The notes: generated by a model not told the origin, from the sequence alone. DNA of 61,943 nt from Lachnospiraceae bacterium (GCA_004558185.1 SFDP01000007.1:1-61943), one strand, 5' to 3'; counted from the stretch's first letter, positions 9,086 to 17,585 are shown. Numbers and translations are program-made.

Positions 9086-9159
9086 GGAGAAGACTTTCCG
9101 TATACTGTGTAAGAGGCCTTTATTTAACGTAACAGGAAGGAAGTGGATTAGGAGGTACT

Positions 9160-10563
9160 ATGTACAAAAGAGAGAGGAAGAGGAGCAAGCTGCTGATTCT
9201 GCTTCTGGGCTGCGTAATTTGCCTTTTGGGCTGCGGCAACAGGCAGAAGGAGGAGCAGCAGGTACAGCAGGAAGCAGAAAGCCGGGTAGCCCTGGCACCG
9301 GGTGCCTATGACAGTGGGGACTCAGCTATTTTGGTGAAAAAAGAGGAAGAGAAGAATGAGCTTACCTTTTTTAATTTGCTCAAGGGCAAGAAATATACAT
9401 TAGAGTATGACGGCAGCTCCCGCTTTTACGACAAATATGGCTCTGCTGTCTCCTTGAGTCAGCTTTCGGAAGGAGAGCTGGTCGAACTACGCTTTCTCAA
9501 GGAAAAGAGGAAGCTGGTCAGCGCTCAGGCTTCCGATAAAATATGGACAATGGATGGCGCAAGCAAATTTGATTTGGATATGACCAACAGAAAAATCAAA
9601 ATCATGGAGGAATGGTACGATCTTTCCGAAAATGTGCTGGTTTTTTCTGAAGGGAAACAGGTCGAGCTGATGGATATCAATGCTCAGGATGTTCTGCAAA
9701 TACGAGGTGTGGATCATACAATATACAGCATCGTCATTGATAAGGGGCATGGTTATCTGCGTCTGACAGGTGATGAATATTTTATTGGCGGCTGGATAGA
9801 AGTGGGACAGAAGATCATCCGGCAAATTGAAGAGGATATGCTTCTGGTGATACCGGAAGGCAGCTATGAGGTTTTTCTTTCACATAGTGGAATAGAAGGG
9901 GTTAAGGAGGTTGTAATTAACCGTAATGAAGAGACCCGGCTGGATGTGGGAGATATTCGAAAGGATGATCTGGTAAAATACGGGAATCTGATTTTTACGG
10001 TAGAGCCTTCACAGGCCAGTGTTTATCTGGATGGAAAAAGTGTGGATATTACTCGGACAGTGAAGGCAGAATATGGTCTGCATCAGATTCTGGTTAAGGC
10101 AGAGGGCTATGAAACGGTGATTCAGTACATCAAGGTCAGCCAGAGCAGTGCCAATGTTTCCATAAAGCTGGATAAGGAAAAGGACAGAACCGTATCCGGC
10201 AACAGTGCGGAAAATGCCGCCGTAATACCGATGATCTCGGGCAATTCCACCACTGCCGGCAGTACGGTCAGCGGAAACGGTACAGTGTCAGGGAATACAG
10301 CCACAGGCAGCACCACCGGCTATAAGGTTAGGATTGAAGCTCCCGTGGATACAGAGGTTTATGTGGATGGAAGCTATATAGGAATAGCGCCCACCAGCTT
10401 TGCCAAGAAGGCGGGAAGCTATGTGGTAACCATCAGGAAAAATGGTTACCAGGCCAGAAGCTACACCATTGAAGTCGATAAGGAAGAAAAGGACATCAGC
10501 TTTTCTTTCTCGGATTTAATCCCCTTGGGCGGCACTGTCTCCGAAAATGGGCTAAAACCCTAA
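9160..10563 (+). CDS. Lipoprotein with two PEGA domains
   Basis: The N-terminus has a basic stretch, a hydrophobic core and a lipobox-like LLGC (Cys 18 or 25), so it is probably a lipid-anchored surface protein. An N-terminal region without recognisable domain is followed by a PEGA domain near residues 288-348 (VEPSQASVYLDGKSV) and a second near 388-450 (IEAPVDTEVYVDGSYIG). Between them is a low-complexity linker with repeated SGN (VSGN-type) units. PEGA domains are thought to bind cell-surface polymers. The RBS AGGAGG is well placed. Confidence 0.75.
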   Translation: MYKRERKRSKLLILLLGCVICLLGCGNRQKEEQQVQQEAESRVALAPGAYDSGDSAILVKKEEEKNELTFFNLLKGKKYTLEYDGSSRFYDKYGSAVSLSQLSEGELVELRFLKEKRKLVSAQASDKIWTMDGASKFDLDMTNRKIKIMEEWYDLSENVLVFSEGKQVELMDINAQDVLQIRGVDHTIYSIVIDKGHGYLRLTGDEYFIGGWIEVGQKIIRQIEEDMLLVIPEGSYEVFLSHSGIEGVKEVVINRNEETRLDVGDIRKDDLVKYGNLIFTVEPSQASVYLDGKSVDITRTVKAEYGLHQILVKAEGYETVIQYIKVSQSSANVSIKLDKEKDRTVSGNSAENAAVIPMISGNSTTAGSTVSGNGTVSGNTATGSTTGYKVRIEAPVDTEVYVDGSYIGIAPTSFAKKAGSYVVTIRKNGYQARSYTIEVDKEEKDISFSFSDLIPLGGTVSENGLKP

Positions 10564-10569
10564 AAAGCC

Positions 10570-10615
10570 TTGACAAATCAAGGAAAAACGTCTATATATA
10601 GATGTAGACGTTTTT
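10570..10615 (+). promoter_or_regulatory. hup promoter nested in a terminator-like hairpin
   Basis: TTGACA at 10570-10575, a 17-base spacer and TATATA at 10593-10598 form a sigma-A promoter for hup. The same bases form a perfect 11-bp hairpin, AAAAACGTCTA at 10584-10594 and TAGACGTTTTT at 10605-10615, which ends in five T. It would terminate readthrough from the PEGA gene while the promoter starts inside its right arm. Confidence 0.65.
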
Positions 10616-10651
10616 AGCGTACTAACATTCAGTTAGAGGAGGAGTTCACAA

Positions 10652-10927
10652 ATGAACAAAACAGAATTAGTAGCAGCTATGGCTGAGCAGGCAGGTTTAT
10701 CGAAAAAAGATGCAGAGGCAGCATTAAAGGCTTTTACTGACGTTGTTGCAGATGAATTAAAGAAGGGTGAGAAAGTACAGTTAGTTGGTTTTGGTACTTT
10801 TGAAGTATCTGAAAGAGCAGCTAGAGAAGGAAGAAACCCTCAGACTGGTGCAACGATGAAAATTGCGGCTTCCAAGGCTCCTAAATTTAAGGCTGGTAAG
10901 GCTTTAAAGGACATGGTTAACGCATAG
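10652..10927 (+). CDS. hup: HU-family DNA-binding protein
   Basis: This is a 91-residue histone-like protein that bends and compacts DNA as a dimer. It begins MNKTELVAAMAEQAGLSKKDAE-like sequence (HU helix pair) and has the beta-arm signature GFGTFEVSERAAREGRNPQTG near residues 46-66, including the Pro that intercalates in DNA. The length is exactly that of the family. It is transcribed from its own promoter at 10570 and closed by the terminator at 10947. Confidence 0.96.
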   Translation: MNKTELVAAMAEQAGLSKKDAEAALKAFTDVVADELKKGEKVQLVGFGTFEVSERAAREGRNPQTGATMKIAASKAPKFKAGKALKDMVNA

Positions 10928-10946
10928 TTTGCTCTGAACGAAAAAG

Positions 10947-11019
10947 AGCTGTCATACCGGAAAGGCTTTTGATAGACTGAACAGTTGACGAAGGTTTTCC
11001 GGTGTGACAGCTTTTTTTA
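10947..11019 (+). terminator. Rho-independent terminator after hup
   Basis: AGCTGTCATACCGGAAA pairs with TTTTCCGGTGTGACAGCT (one wobble) around a loop of about 30 bases, followed by seven T at 11012-11018. Confidence 0.85.
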
Positions 11020-11035
11020 GCATAGAAGGAGAAGT

Positions 11036-11275
11036 ATGAGATTAGACAAGTATTTAAAGGTATCCCGTCTGATTAAGAGAAGAACGGTGGCCAATGAAGC
11101 CTGCGATGCAGGAAGAGTGCTGGTCAATGATAAGCCGGCTAAAGCCTCGGTAAATGTAAAGGTAGGAGACAGAATTACCATTCAATTCGGAAATAAGGAA
11201 GTGAGGGTTGAGGTTTTGGCCGTGCAGGAAACGGTAAAGAAGGAGCAGGCAGGAGAATTATTCCGATATCTGTAA
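11036..11275 (+). CDS. rqcP: S4-domain RNA-binding protein RqcP
   Basis: A 79-residue S4 protein (MRLDKYLKVSRLIKRRTVANEACDAG-like N-terminus, KPAKASVNVKVGD) matching YabO/RqcP of Bacillus. In B. subtilis RqcP binds the 50S subunit and assists RqcH in adding C-terminal alanine tails during rescue of stalled ribosomes. The position directly before yabP, yabQ, divIC is the same as in Bacillus, which supports the assignment. Start ATG has AGAAGGAGAAG upstream. Confidence 0.88.
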   Translation: MRLDKYLKVSRLIKRRTVANEACDAGRVLVNDKPAKASVNVKVGDRITIQFGNKEVRVEVLAVQETVKKEQAGELFRYL

Positions 11276-11325
11276 TAATCAGCCCCTCCCTTTAATATAA
11301 TGTATAAAGCTGCTTGAAGCAGCGG

Positions 11326-11355
11326 TGCTGCCCGGGCAGCAGAATGAGAGGGGAT
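11326..11355 (+). promoter_or_regulatory. TGCTGC hairpin fused to RBS, copy 1 (yabP)
   Basis: TGCTGC-CCGG-GCAGCA is followed directly by GAATGAGAGG and, four bases later, the yabP ATG. The same arrangement occurs at 45576 and 47319. A second hairpin, GCTGCT-TGA-AGCAGC, precedes this copy. Confidence 0.7.
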
Positions 11356-11646
11356 ATGGAAGATTTAAGCACAGGGAGCAAGGGACAGCATAAAATGGCA
11401 GTAACGGGAAGAAAACTATGTAACCTTACCGGAGTTGTGGATGCCATTTCCTTTGACTTAAGCGAGATTCTCTTGGAAACCGAGTTGGGGATGCTGATGA
11501 TCAAGGGCAGTGACCTGCACGTGAAGCGGCTCACATTGGAAAAGGGAGAGGTGGACCTGGAAGGAAGAATTGACAGCCTGACCTATTCTGACCACACGAC
11601 TCTGGCAGCAAAGGGGGAATCCCTGCTGGGCAGATTGTTTAAGTAG
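11356..11646 (+). CDS. yabP: Sporulation protein YabP
   Basis: A 96-residue protein of the YabP/YqfC family needed for spore morphogenesis; in Bacillus it works with YabQ during spore cortex formation. Family signs are GRKLCNLTGV followed by ILLETELGMLMIKGSDLHVKRL and a DLEGRIDSLTY segment. The start ATG 11356 sits four bases after GAGAGG, the same spacing as in the two other copies of the leader element; an in-frame ATG at 11344 is less likely. Position between rqcP and yabQ matches Bacillus order. Confidence 0.88.
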   Translation: MEDLSTGSKGQHKMAVTGRKLCNLTGVVDAISFDLSEILLETELGMLMIKGSDLHVKRLTLEKGEVDLEGRIDSLTYSDHTTLAAKGESLLGRLFK

Positions 11647-11654
11647 GGGCTTAG

Positions 11655-12254
11655 ATGGCAGGAAATATTCATTGGGAATGGAGCTTTTTGCTGTTGACGA
11701 TACGGCTGGGGATGGGGATCACCCTGGGCTACGATTGTCTGCGGATTTTTCGGATGCTCATTCCCCACCGCCCTTTTTTTGTTTCTCTGGAGGATCTGTT
11801 TTTCTGGCTGGGCTGTACAGTAGCTATTTTTCAACTGCAATTTGAGCAGAATAATGGAATCAGCAGAGGCTTTTCCATTATGGGACTTATTCTGGGAATG
11901 CTGCTTTACCACTGCCTCATTGGGAAATGGCTAATAAAATGGGCAGAATTTCTGACAGGCTTTCTGAAAAGAGGGTTGACGAGATTAAAGAAAATCTTTA
12001 GAATAGTATTATGTAAACAAAAGAAATATTCCGGATGCTTAAGGAGTAGATATGGCAAAGCGAAGATTCCGAGTACGAAAGAAAAGACAGAACCGCATAG
12101 GAATGACACTGGTTTTAACCGTGCTGCTGCTTCTGATGCTGGTGGTTTCCTACAACACCAGACAGATGAAGGAAAAGCTGGCCGTCTATCAGCAAAAGGA
12201 AAGAAGCCTCACCGAACAACTGGAGGCAGAAAAGGAACGAAGCGAGGAGATTGA
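11655..12254 (+). CDS. yabQ: Spore cortex biosynthesis protein YabQ
   Basis: A membrane protein with about four hydrophobic segments in the first 110 residues (including RPFFVSLEDLFFWL, typical of YabQ) and a basic tail. YabQ is required for cortex formation in Bacillus spores and sits in the forespore outer membrane. The reading frame runs on through the first 203 bases of divIC in another frame, giving a basic, low-complexity tail of about 67 residues. Normal YabQ tails end earlier, so the extension probably reflects lack of a stop rather than function. Confidence 0.82.
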   Translation: MAGNIHWEWSFLLLTIRLGMGITLGYDCLRIFRMLIPHRPFFVSLEDLFFWLGCTVAIFQLQFEQNNGISRGFSIMGLILGMLLYHCLIGKWLIKWAEFLTGFLKRGLTRLKKIFRIVLCKQKKYSGCLRSRYGKAKIPSTKEKTEPHRNDTGFNRAAASDAGGFLQHQTDEGKAGRLSAKGKKPHRTTGGRKGTKRGD

Positions 12255-12360
12255 AGAATTTAAAAAGTATACCGGAACCAAGAAATACATAGAGGAAACA
12301 GCACGAGAAAAGCTGGGACTGGTGTACGAGGATGAGATATTAATTAAAACAGAGGAATAA
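12052..12360 (+). CDS. divIC: Septum formation initiator DivIC/FtsB-like
   Basis: A 102-residue bitopic protein: basic cytoplasmic N-terminus, one membrane segment near residues 19-40, then a coiled coil (KEKLAVYQQKERSLTEQLEAE) and the conserved C-terminal ARENLGLV-like sequence (AREKLGLVYEDE). In Bacillus DivIC forms a complex with FtsL and DivIB at the division septum. The RBS TAAGGAG lies inside yabQ, and the gene overlaps yabQ by 203 bases. A terminator follows directly. Confidence 0.88.
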   Translation: MAKRRFRVRKKRQNRIGMTLVLTVLLLLMLVVSYNTRQMKEKLAVYQQKERSLTEQLEAEKERSEEIEEFKKYTGTKKYIEETAREKLGLVYEDEILIKTEE

Positions 12361-12396
12361 AGCCGATTCTTAAGCCGGGAATCGGCTTTTTTCTTT
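12360..12396 (+). terminator. Rho-independent terminator after divIC
   Basis: AAGCCGATTC (12360-12369) pairs exactly with GAATCGGCTT (12379-12388), followed by a T-rich run. It starts on the last base of the divIC stop codon. Confidence 0.9.
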
Positions 12397-12412
12397 TATT
12401 CAGATTCCAGAG

Positions 12413-12446
12413 TTTGACAAAAGGTGCAGACAAAGTAGGGTAGAAT
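12413..12446 (+). promoter_or_regulatory. Spo0A-type spoIIE promoter, 21-nt spacer, 0A box
   Basis: TTGACA (12414-12419) and TAGAAT (12441-12446) are 21 bases apart, too far for ordinary sigma-A use but the spacing known for B. subtilis spoIIE, which needs phosphorylated Spo0A. The -35 lies within TTTGACAAA (12413-12421), the exact complement of the 0A box TTTGTCRAA. A second partial box, complement TTTGTC, lies at 12427-12434. Confidence 0.7.
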
Positions 12447-12497
12447 AAGGGGAGATTAAAGGATTGCCAAAGGAGAATATGAAAATAGGAGGTTAAA

Positions 12498-13718
12498 ATG
12501 AAAAACAGATTGGATCAGCGTGGCCAGGAGGCCTTTTATTTATTGGAATATGAAAAAAAGAGGATGCAGGATTGTGCCCTTTCACTGAACAGTCTGGCTT
12601 CTGCTTTTATGATTCATGGAGAAAAGGAAGAGAGCCGGGAGGACAGGCAGACTCTTTTATGGGAAAAGAGGATGGAAGAAAACCGGCAGCTTTTTTCGGG
12701 TCATTTGCAGGAAATGGCGGAGGAGATTAAAAAAACCAGTCGGGAATCGGTAAGAATCATTCGCCTGGGAAGAAGAAAGGAAAAGCAGATAGCACGGATG
12801 CTTTGCCTGGAGGGTCTGGTATTGGATGACTTTTACCTGCTAGAAAAAGGAAATGGGAAAAGAGAAGCGGTGGCCAGTCTTCATTTAGCACATAGAATAA
12901 AAAGAAACCAGGTCTGTTCTGCAGAGGAGGTGGCCGGATTTCTTTCGGTGCTTTTGGAAACGAAGCTGGTATCTACAGGCCGGCCGCCATTTTTTGTTAC
13001 AAAAGATACTCAGACCATGTATTTTCAGGAGGAGAGCCGTTTTACCGTACTTACAGGATTTGCCAGAGCCGTTAAGGAAAAGGAGAAAATCTCCGGGGAC
13101 AACCATAGCTTTTTCGAAACAGCGGAGGGAGAGTTCTATGCCTTGCTGTCGGATGGAATGGGTTCCGGCAGTAAGGCCTGTGCGGACAGTGAACTGGTAC
13201 TGAATATGGCAGAGAAATTTTTATCCTCCGGGTTTTCTGAAAAACGGGCAATGCAGTTTATTAATGATGCGCTGATCGTAGGTGGTGAAAACCAAAATAT
13301 GTCTACTATGGACCTTTGCCGGATCAATCTTTATACAGGAGAAGCAGATTTTCTGAAGATCGGAGCAACCTCTTCCTTGATCAAGAGGGATGGTGATGTA
13401 GAGGAGCTTCCGGCGAACAGCCTGCCGTTAGGAGTCTTTTCCCATTTAGAACCCTGCAGAAAAAGGCGTCGGCTAATGGATGGGGATTATGTTTTTCTAT
13501 TCAGTGATGGAGTTACCGACAGCTTTCACACAGAGGAGGGAAAGGAATTTTTGAAACAGCTGGTTGCAGAGATTCCTTACCGCCATCCGGGAGAGATGGC
13601 GGGGTATCTGATGAAATATGTGATTCAGGCAGCTCAGGGGAGGATTCGGGATGATATGACGGTACTGGTCATTGGTGTATGGGATAATCAGAATGAGGAA
13701 ATTTTAACGGATAATTGA
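12498..13718 (+). CDS. spoIIE: SpoIIE-type PP2C phosphatase lacking membrane domain
   Basis: It should dephosphorylate the anti-sigma antagonist SpoIIAA and so activate sigma-F in the forespore. The C-terminal half is a PP2C/SpoIIE domain with SDGMGSG (metal Asp, near residue 218), LFSDGVTDSF and RDDMTVLV. The first 200 residues resemble the SpoIIE central region. At 406 residues it lacks the ten membrane helices of Bacillus SpoIIE (about 827 residues); no hydrophobic segment is visible. Synteny (divIC-spoIIE-tilS-hpt-ftsH) and the Spo0A-type promoter support the name. Confidence 0.82.
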   Translation: MKNRLDQRGQEAFYLLEYEKKRMQDCALSLNSLASAFMIHGEKEESREDRQTLLWEKRMEENRQLFSGHLQEMAEEIKKTSRESVRIIRLGRRKEKQIARMLCLEGLVLDDFYLLEKGNGKREAVASLHLAHRIKRNQVCSAEEVAGFLSVLLETKLVSTGRPPFFVTKDTQTMYFQEESRFTVLTGFARAVKEKEKISGDNHSFFETAEGEFYALLSDGMGSGSKACADSELVLNMAEKFLSSGFSEKRAMQFINDALIVGGENQNMSTMDLCRINLYTGEADFLKIGATSSLIKRDGDVEELPANSLPLGVFSHLEPCRKRRRLMDGDYVFLFSDGVTDSFHTEEGKEFLKQLVAEIPYRHPGEMAGYLMKYVIQAAQGRIRDDMTVLVIGVWDNQNEEILTDN

Positions 13719-13792
13719 TTTTTAGCCATCATATATGGTACGATGCACACAAACAGAGCCTGCACCGGCAGGATGGAGAGCAGAAAGAAAAA

Positions 13793-15214
13793 ATGGTAAA
13801 GAAAGTATTTGAATTTATGGAACAACAGCATATGCTGGAAGAAGGAGATAGGATAGTAGCAGGCGTTTCGGGAGGAGCAGACTCAGTATGCCTGCTGCTT
13901 TTACTGTTAGAATATCAAAAAAAGGTACCCTTTCAGCTTGCCGCAGTTCATGTAAATCACCAAATTCGAAAAGAGGCAGGGGAGGATGCGGCTTATGTAG
14001 AGAAACTGTGCCGAAGCCTGGGAGTTCCTTTTTTTCTTTATGAAGAGCCGGTGGCCTCCCTTGCGGCAAAAGAAAAGCTGTCGTTGGAGGAAGCCGGCAG
14101 AAAAATCAGATATGGAGCTTTTTACAAAACCCTATCGGTATGGGAATCCCAGACAGGTAAAGAGGGAAAAATTGCAGTAGCCCATCATTTGCAGGATAGT
14201 GCGGAGACTATGCTGTTTCACCTTTTCAGGGGAACAGGGATTTGGGGGCTTGCCGGAATCCGCCCTGTTCGAGGAAGGATCATCCGGCCTATGCTTGTGC
14301 TTGACCGAGAAGAGATTGAAGGTTATCTCAAAGAGAGGAGGATTGGCTGGTGTATAGACTCCACGAATGAAGAGGATACTTATACCAGAAATAAGATTCG
14401 AAGGCATATTTTGCCCTATGCGGAGCAGGAACTGGTAGCCGGCGCTACTCGTCATGCAGCCCAGGCTGCAATGGACATGGGAGAGCTGACAGATTATGTG
14501 GCTATTCAAAGAGAAGAAGCATTGAAGCAATGCTGTATTTGGGAATCTGATTATTCGGAAGGCTTTGACGAAAAAAAGAGTATAGGTCTTAAGCTGGAGG
14601 AATGGAGAAAGCTGCCCTGTTTTATGCAAAAGCAGGTGCTTTTGTGGGCTCTGGAACAGGTGGGACAAGGACGAAAGGACATTGGCCGTATACACGTCAG
14701 CGGATTATTGGAGCTGGCAGACAAGGAAGGATATAAGAAAAGGGATCTTCCGGGAGGTTTGGAAGGAGTCAAAGAATATGGGATTTTACGAATACAGATA
14801 AAGGAAAAAAGAGAAAAGCGGGAGCTGGAAGAGCCGCTTGCCATCCCCGGTGTTTTTTCCCTGGGAAAGGGAGAATACCTTGAGCTGACCCTTATGGATA
14901 AGGAAAAAATTGGAAGAATAGAAGAAAACCAGTATACGAAATACCTGGATTATGATAAAATAAATAACCGCCTTACTTTGCGCTATAGAAAACAGGGCGA
15001 TTATTTAATCATTAATGGAGCCGGTCAGAAGAAAACACTGAAGCAATATATGATTCAGGAAAAGATAGCGGCGCCCTTGCGTGATCATATTCCTCTGATT
15101 GCAGAGGGAAGCCATATTTTGTGGGTAGTTGGTCATCGCATCAGTGCATACTACAAGGTAGATGAGCAGACAAAGACTTGTGTGCAAATGAGAATCCGAA
15201 AGGAAGATGCCTAG
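13793..15214 (+). CDS. tilS: tRNA(Ile)-lysidine synthetase
   Basis: It converts the wobble C of the CAU-anticodon tRNA-Ile to lysidine so that it reads AUA. The N-terminal PP-loop motif VSGGADSVCLL lies near residues 23-33, followed by HHLQDSAETMLFHLFRGTG and the RPML/EIEGYL segment; the C-terminal tRNA-binding domain is present. Length (473) is normal. The start ATG 13793 matches the beginning of the family; the frame is open farther upstream into the spoIIE end. Order before hpt and ftsH is conserved in Firmicutes. Confidence 0.93.
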   Translation: MVKKVFEFMEQQHMLEEGDRIVAGVSGGADSVCLLLLLLEYQKKVPFQLAAVHVNHQIRKEAGEDAAYVEKLCRSLGVPFFLYEEPVASLAAKEKLSLEEAGRKIRYGAFYKTLSVWESQTGKEGKIAVAHHLQDSAETMLFHLFRGTGIWGLAGIRPVRGRIIRPMLVLDREEIEGYLKERRIGWCIDSTNEEDTYTRNKIRRHILPYAEQELVAGATRHAAQAAMDMGELTDYVAIQREEALKQCCIWESDYSEGFDEKKSIGLKLEEWRKLPCFMQKQVLLWALEQVGQGRKDIGRIHVSGLLELADKEGYKKRDLPGGLEGVKEYGILRIQIKEKREKRELEEPLAIPGVFSLGKGEYLELTLMDKEKIGRIEENQYTKYLDYDKINNRLTLRYRKQGDYLIINGAGQKKTLKQYMIQEKIAAPLRDHIPLIAEGSHILWVVGHRISAYYKVDEQTKTCVQMRIRKEDA

Positions 15215-15234
15215 GCGGCAGAAAGAGAGGATAC

Positions 15235-15762
15235 ATGGAAAGAATACGTATAATGTTAACGGAGGAAGAAGTAGATAAGAGGATTAAGGAAATAGGAGAA
15301 CAGATCAGTAAGGATTATGCAGGAAAGAAAATCCACTTAATCTGCGTACTGAAGGGTGGAGTTTTCTTCATGTGTGAGCTGGCGAAAAGGATTTCGGTAC
15401 CGGTTTCCATGGACTTTATGTCTATTTCCAGCTATGGCAACAGTACCGAGTCCAGCGGTATTATCAAAATTATTAAGGATCTGGATGAGTCCATCACCGG
15501 AGAAGAGGTTCTGGTGGTGGAGGATATCGTGGACTCCGGCAGAACCCTGAACTATCTTTTGGAGATGTTAAAGGACAGAAAGCCGGCCAGTCTTCGTCTT
15601 TGCACATTGTTAGACAAGCCGGAGCGAAGAGTAGTAGAGGTAAATGTGGACTATACAGGCTTTCAGATTCCTGACGAATTTGTTGTAGGCTATGGATTGG
15701 ATTACGCACAGAAATATAGAAATCTTCCTTATATCGGCGTAGTAGAGCAGGATGAGGAATAA
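15235..15762 (+). CDS. hpt: Hypoxanthine phosphoribosyltransferase
   Basis: It salvages hypoxanthine (and guanine) to nucleotide using PRPP. The PRPP-binding signature VLVVEDIVDSGRTL lies near residues 91-104, with LKGGVFFM earlier and FVVGYGLDY near the C-terminus, all typical of HPRT. The start ATG 15235 follows GAGAGG; the frame extends upstream over the tilS end, but no ribosome binding site is there. In Bacillus, HprT interacts with TilS and FtsH regulation, consistent with this order. Confidence 0.94.
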   Translation: MERIRIMLTEEEVDKRIKEIGEQISKDYAGKKIHLICVLKGGVFFMCELAKRISVPVSMDFMSISSYGNSTESSGIIKIIKDLDESITGEEVLVVEDIVDSGRTLNYLLEMLKDRKPASLRLCTLLDKPERRVVEVNVDYTGFQIPDEFVVGYGLDYAQKYRNLPYIGVVEQDEE

Positions 15763-15776
15763 GCAGGAGGAAATTT

Positions 15777-17585
15777 GTGATAAAGAGTAATAAAGGGTTT
15801 AATATTACCTTCATATTAATTTTGGCTATCATCTTTTTTATGATGTTTACCCAGGGCTTGAGGTCAACGGATAACACCTATACCATGGGAACCTTAATGA
15901 AGGATCTGGAGGCTGGAAATGTGGTATCGGCCACTATACAGCCCAATGAAGTGGCACCTACAGGTTCAGTCAAGCTTTTGCTGCAGGGAGGAGAGTACAA
16001 AACACTCTATGTAACGGATACACAGGAGCTTCAGGAACTGCTCAGAGAATATGATTTGGACCCGGTGGTAAAGGATATTCCCAGAGAAAGCTGGCTGTCA
16101 GCCTATGGAATTCCTTTTCTTTTTGCAGTCGGGATAGGTCTGTTTTTGATCTATTTGATGAATCTGCAGAATGGCGGCGGGGGAGCCAATGCCAAAATGA
16201 TGAATTTTGGGAAAAGCCGGGCAAAAATGTCCAATGGAGACGGAAAGATCAATTTTGAAAGTGTTGCCGGTCTGAAGGAAGAAAAGGAGGAGCTGGAGGA
16301 AATCGTTGAATTTCTCAAAGAGCCTGCTAAATTTACCAAGGTGGGAGCCCGGATTCCCAAAGGGGTGCTTTTAGAGGGACCTCCGGGAACCGGTAAGACG
16401 CTTCTGGCGAAGGCCGTAGCAGGAGAGGCAGGCGTTCCCTTTTTTAGCATTTCCGGTTCGGATTTTGTGGAAATGTTTGTAGGTGTGGGTGCCTCCCGTG
16501 TGAGAGACCTGTTTGAGGATGCAAAGAAAAATGCGCCCTGTATCGTTTTTATCGATGAAATAGATGCAGTAGCAAGACGCCGGGGAACCGGTATGGGAGG
16601 AGGTCATGATGAAAGGGAGCAGACCCTGAATCAGCTATTGGTAGAGATGGATGGCTTTGGGGTCAATGAAGGCATTATCGTTATGGCTGCCACTAACCGC
16701 GTGGATATTCTGGATCCGGCTATTCTCAGACCCGGGCGTTTTGACCGTAAGGTTGCGGTAGGTGTTCCCGATGTAGGAGGAAGAGAGGACATCCTGAAGA
16801 TTCATGCCAGAAATAAGCCCCTCGGAGAAGATGTTAATCTGGAGCAGATTGCCCGCACAACGGCAGGATTTACCGGAGCGGATCTGGAGAATCTGTTGAA
16901 TGAAGCGGCTATTCAGGCGGCCAAGGAGGATCGGGCATATGTGATGCAGGAAGACATTAAGAGGTCTTTTATCAAGGTAGGTATCGGTACGGAGAAAAAA
17001 AGCCGTATTGTCTCTGAGAAGGAAAAAAGGATCACAGCCTATCATGAGGCAGGCCATGCTATTCTGTTTCATGTGTTGCCGGATGTGGGGCCGGTATATA
17101 CAGTATCTATCATTCCCACCGGACTGGGGGCGGCAGGCTATACCATGCCCCTGCCGGAAAAAGACGAAATGTTCTTGACCAGAGGAAAAATGCTGCAGAA
17201 TATTATGGTTTCCTTTGGGGGACGTATTGCAGAGGAAATTATTTTTGATGATGTGACTACCGGAGCCTCCGGAGATATCAAGCAGGCCACGAAGATGGCC
17301 AGACGTATGGTAACACGCTATGGAATGTCTGCCAATATCGGTATGATCAATTATGACAGTGATGATGAAGAGGTGTTCATTGGAAGGGATTTGGCACACA
17401 CCAGAGCGCACAGCGAATTTATGACCGGAGAAATCGATAAGGAAGTGAGACAGATCATCGATCAATGCTATGCAGATGCCAAAAAGATTATTTTGGAGTA
17501 TAAGGATGTATTGGAGAAATGTGCCGAGCTGCTCTTGGAGAAAGAAAAAATCGGCAGAGAAGAGTTTGAGGCATTATTTGTATAA
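15777..17585 (+). CDS. ftsH: ATP-dependent membrane zinc metalloprotease FtsH
   Basis: This membrane-anchored AAA+ protease degrades misfolded and regulatory proteins. Two membrane segments (residues about 8-24 and 104-122) flank a short extracytoplasmic domain. The AAA module has Walker A GPPGTGKT (near 201), Walker B IVFIDEIDA and the second region of homology with RPGRFDR. The zinc motif HEAGH is near 423. The start is GTG 15777 after AGGAGG. All catalytic residues are present; the C-terminal tail is short. Confidence 0.96.
   Translation: MIKSNKGFNITFILILAIIFFMMFTQGLRSTDNTYTMGTLMKDLEAGNVVSATIQPNEVAPTGSVKLLLQGGEYKTLYVTDTQELQELLREYDLDPVVKDIPRESWLSAYGIPFLFAVGIGLFLIYLMNLQNGGGGANAKMMNFGKSRAKMSNGDGKINFESVAGLKEEKEELEEIVEFLKEPAKFTKVGARIPKGVLLEGPPGTGKTLLAKAVAGEAGVPFFSISGSDFVEMFVGVGASRVRDLFEDAKKNAPCIVFIDEIDAVARRRGTGMGGGHDEREQTLNQLLVEMDGFGVNEGIIVMAATNRVDILDPAILRPGRFDRKVAVGVPDVGGREDILKIHARNKPLGEDVNLEQIARTTAGFTGADLENLLNEAAIQAAKEDRAYVMQEDIKRSFIKVGIGTEKKSRIVSEKEKRITAYHEAGHAILFHVLPDVGPVYTVSIIPTGLGAAGYTMPLPEKDEMFLTRGKMLQNIMVSFGGRIAEEIIFDDVTTGASGDIKQATKMARRMVTRYGMSANIGMINYDSDDEEVFIGRDLAHTRAHSEFMTGEIDKEVRQIIDQCYADAKKIILEYKDVLEKCAELLLEKEKIGREEFEALFV

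Noticed and set aside
16635..17465. Minus-strand ORF of 276 codons
   Set aside because: It is antisense to the AAA/protease part of ftsH; no ribosome site, odd composition (His/Cys/Ile-rich).
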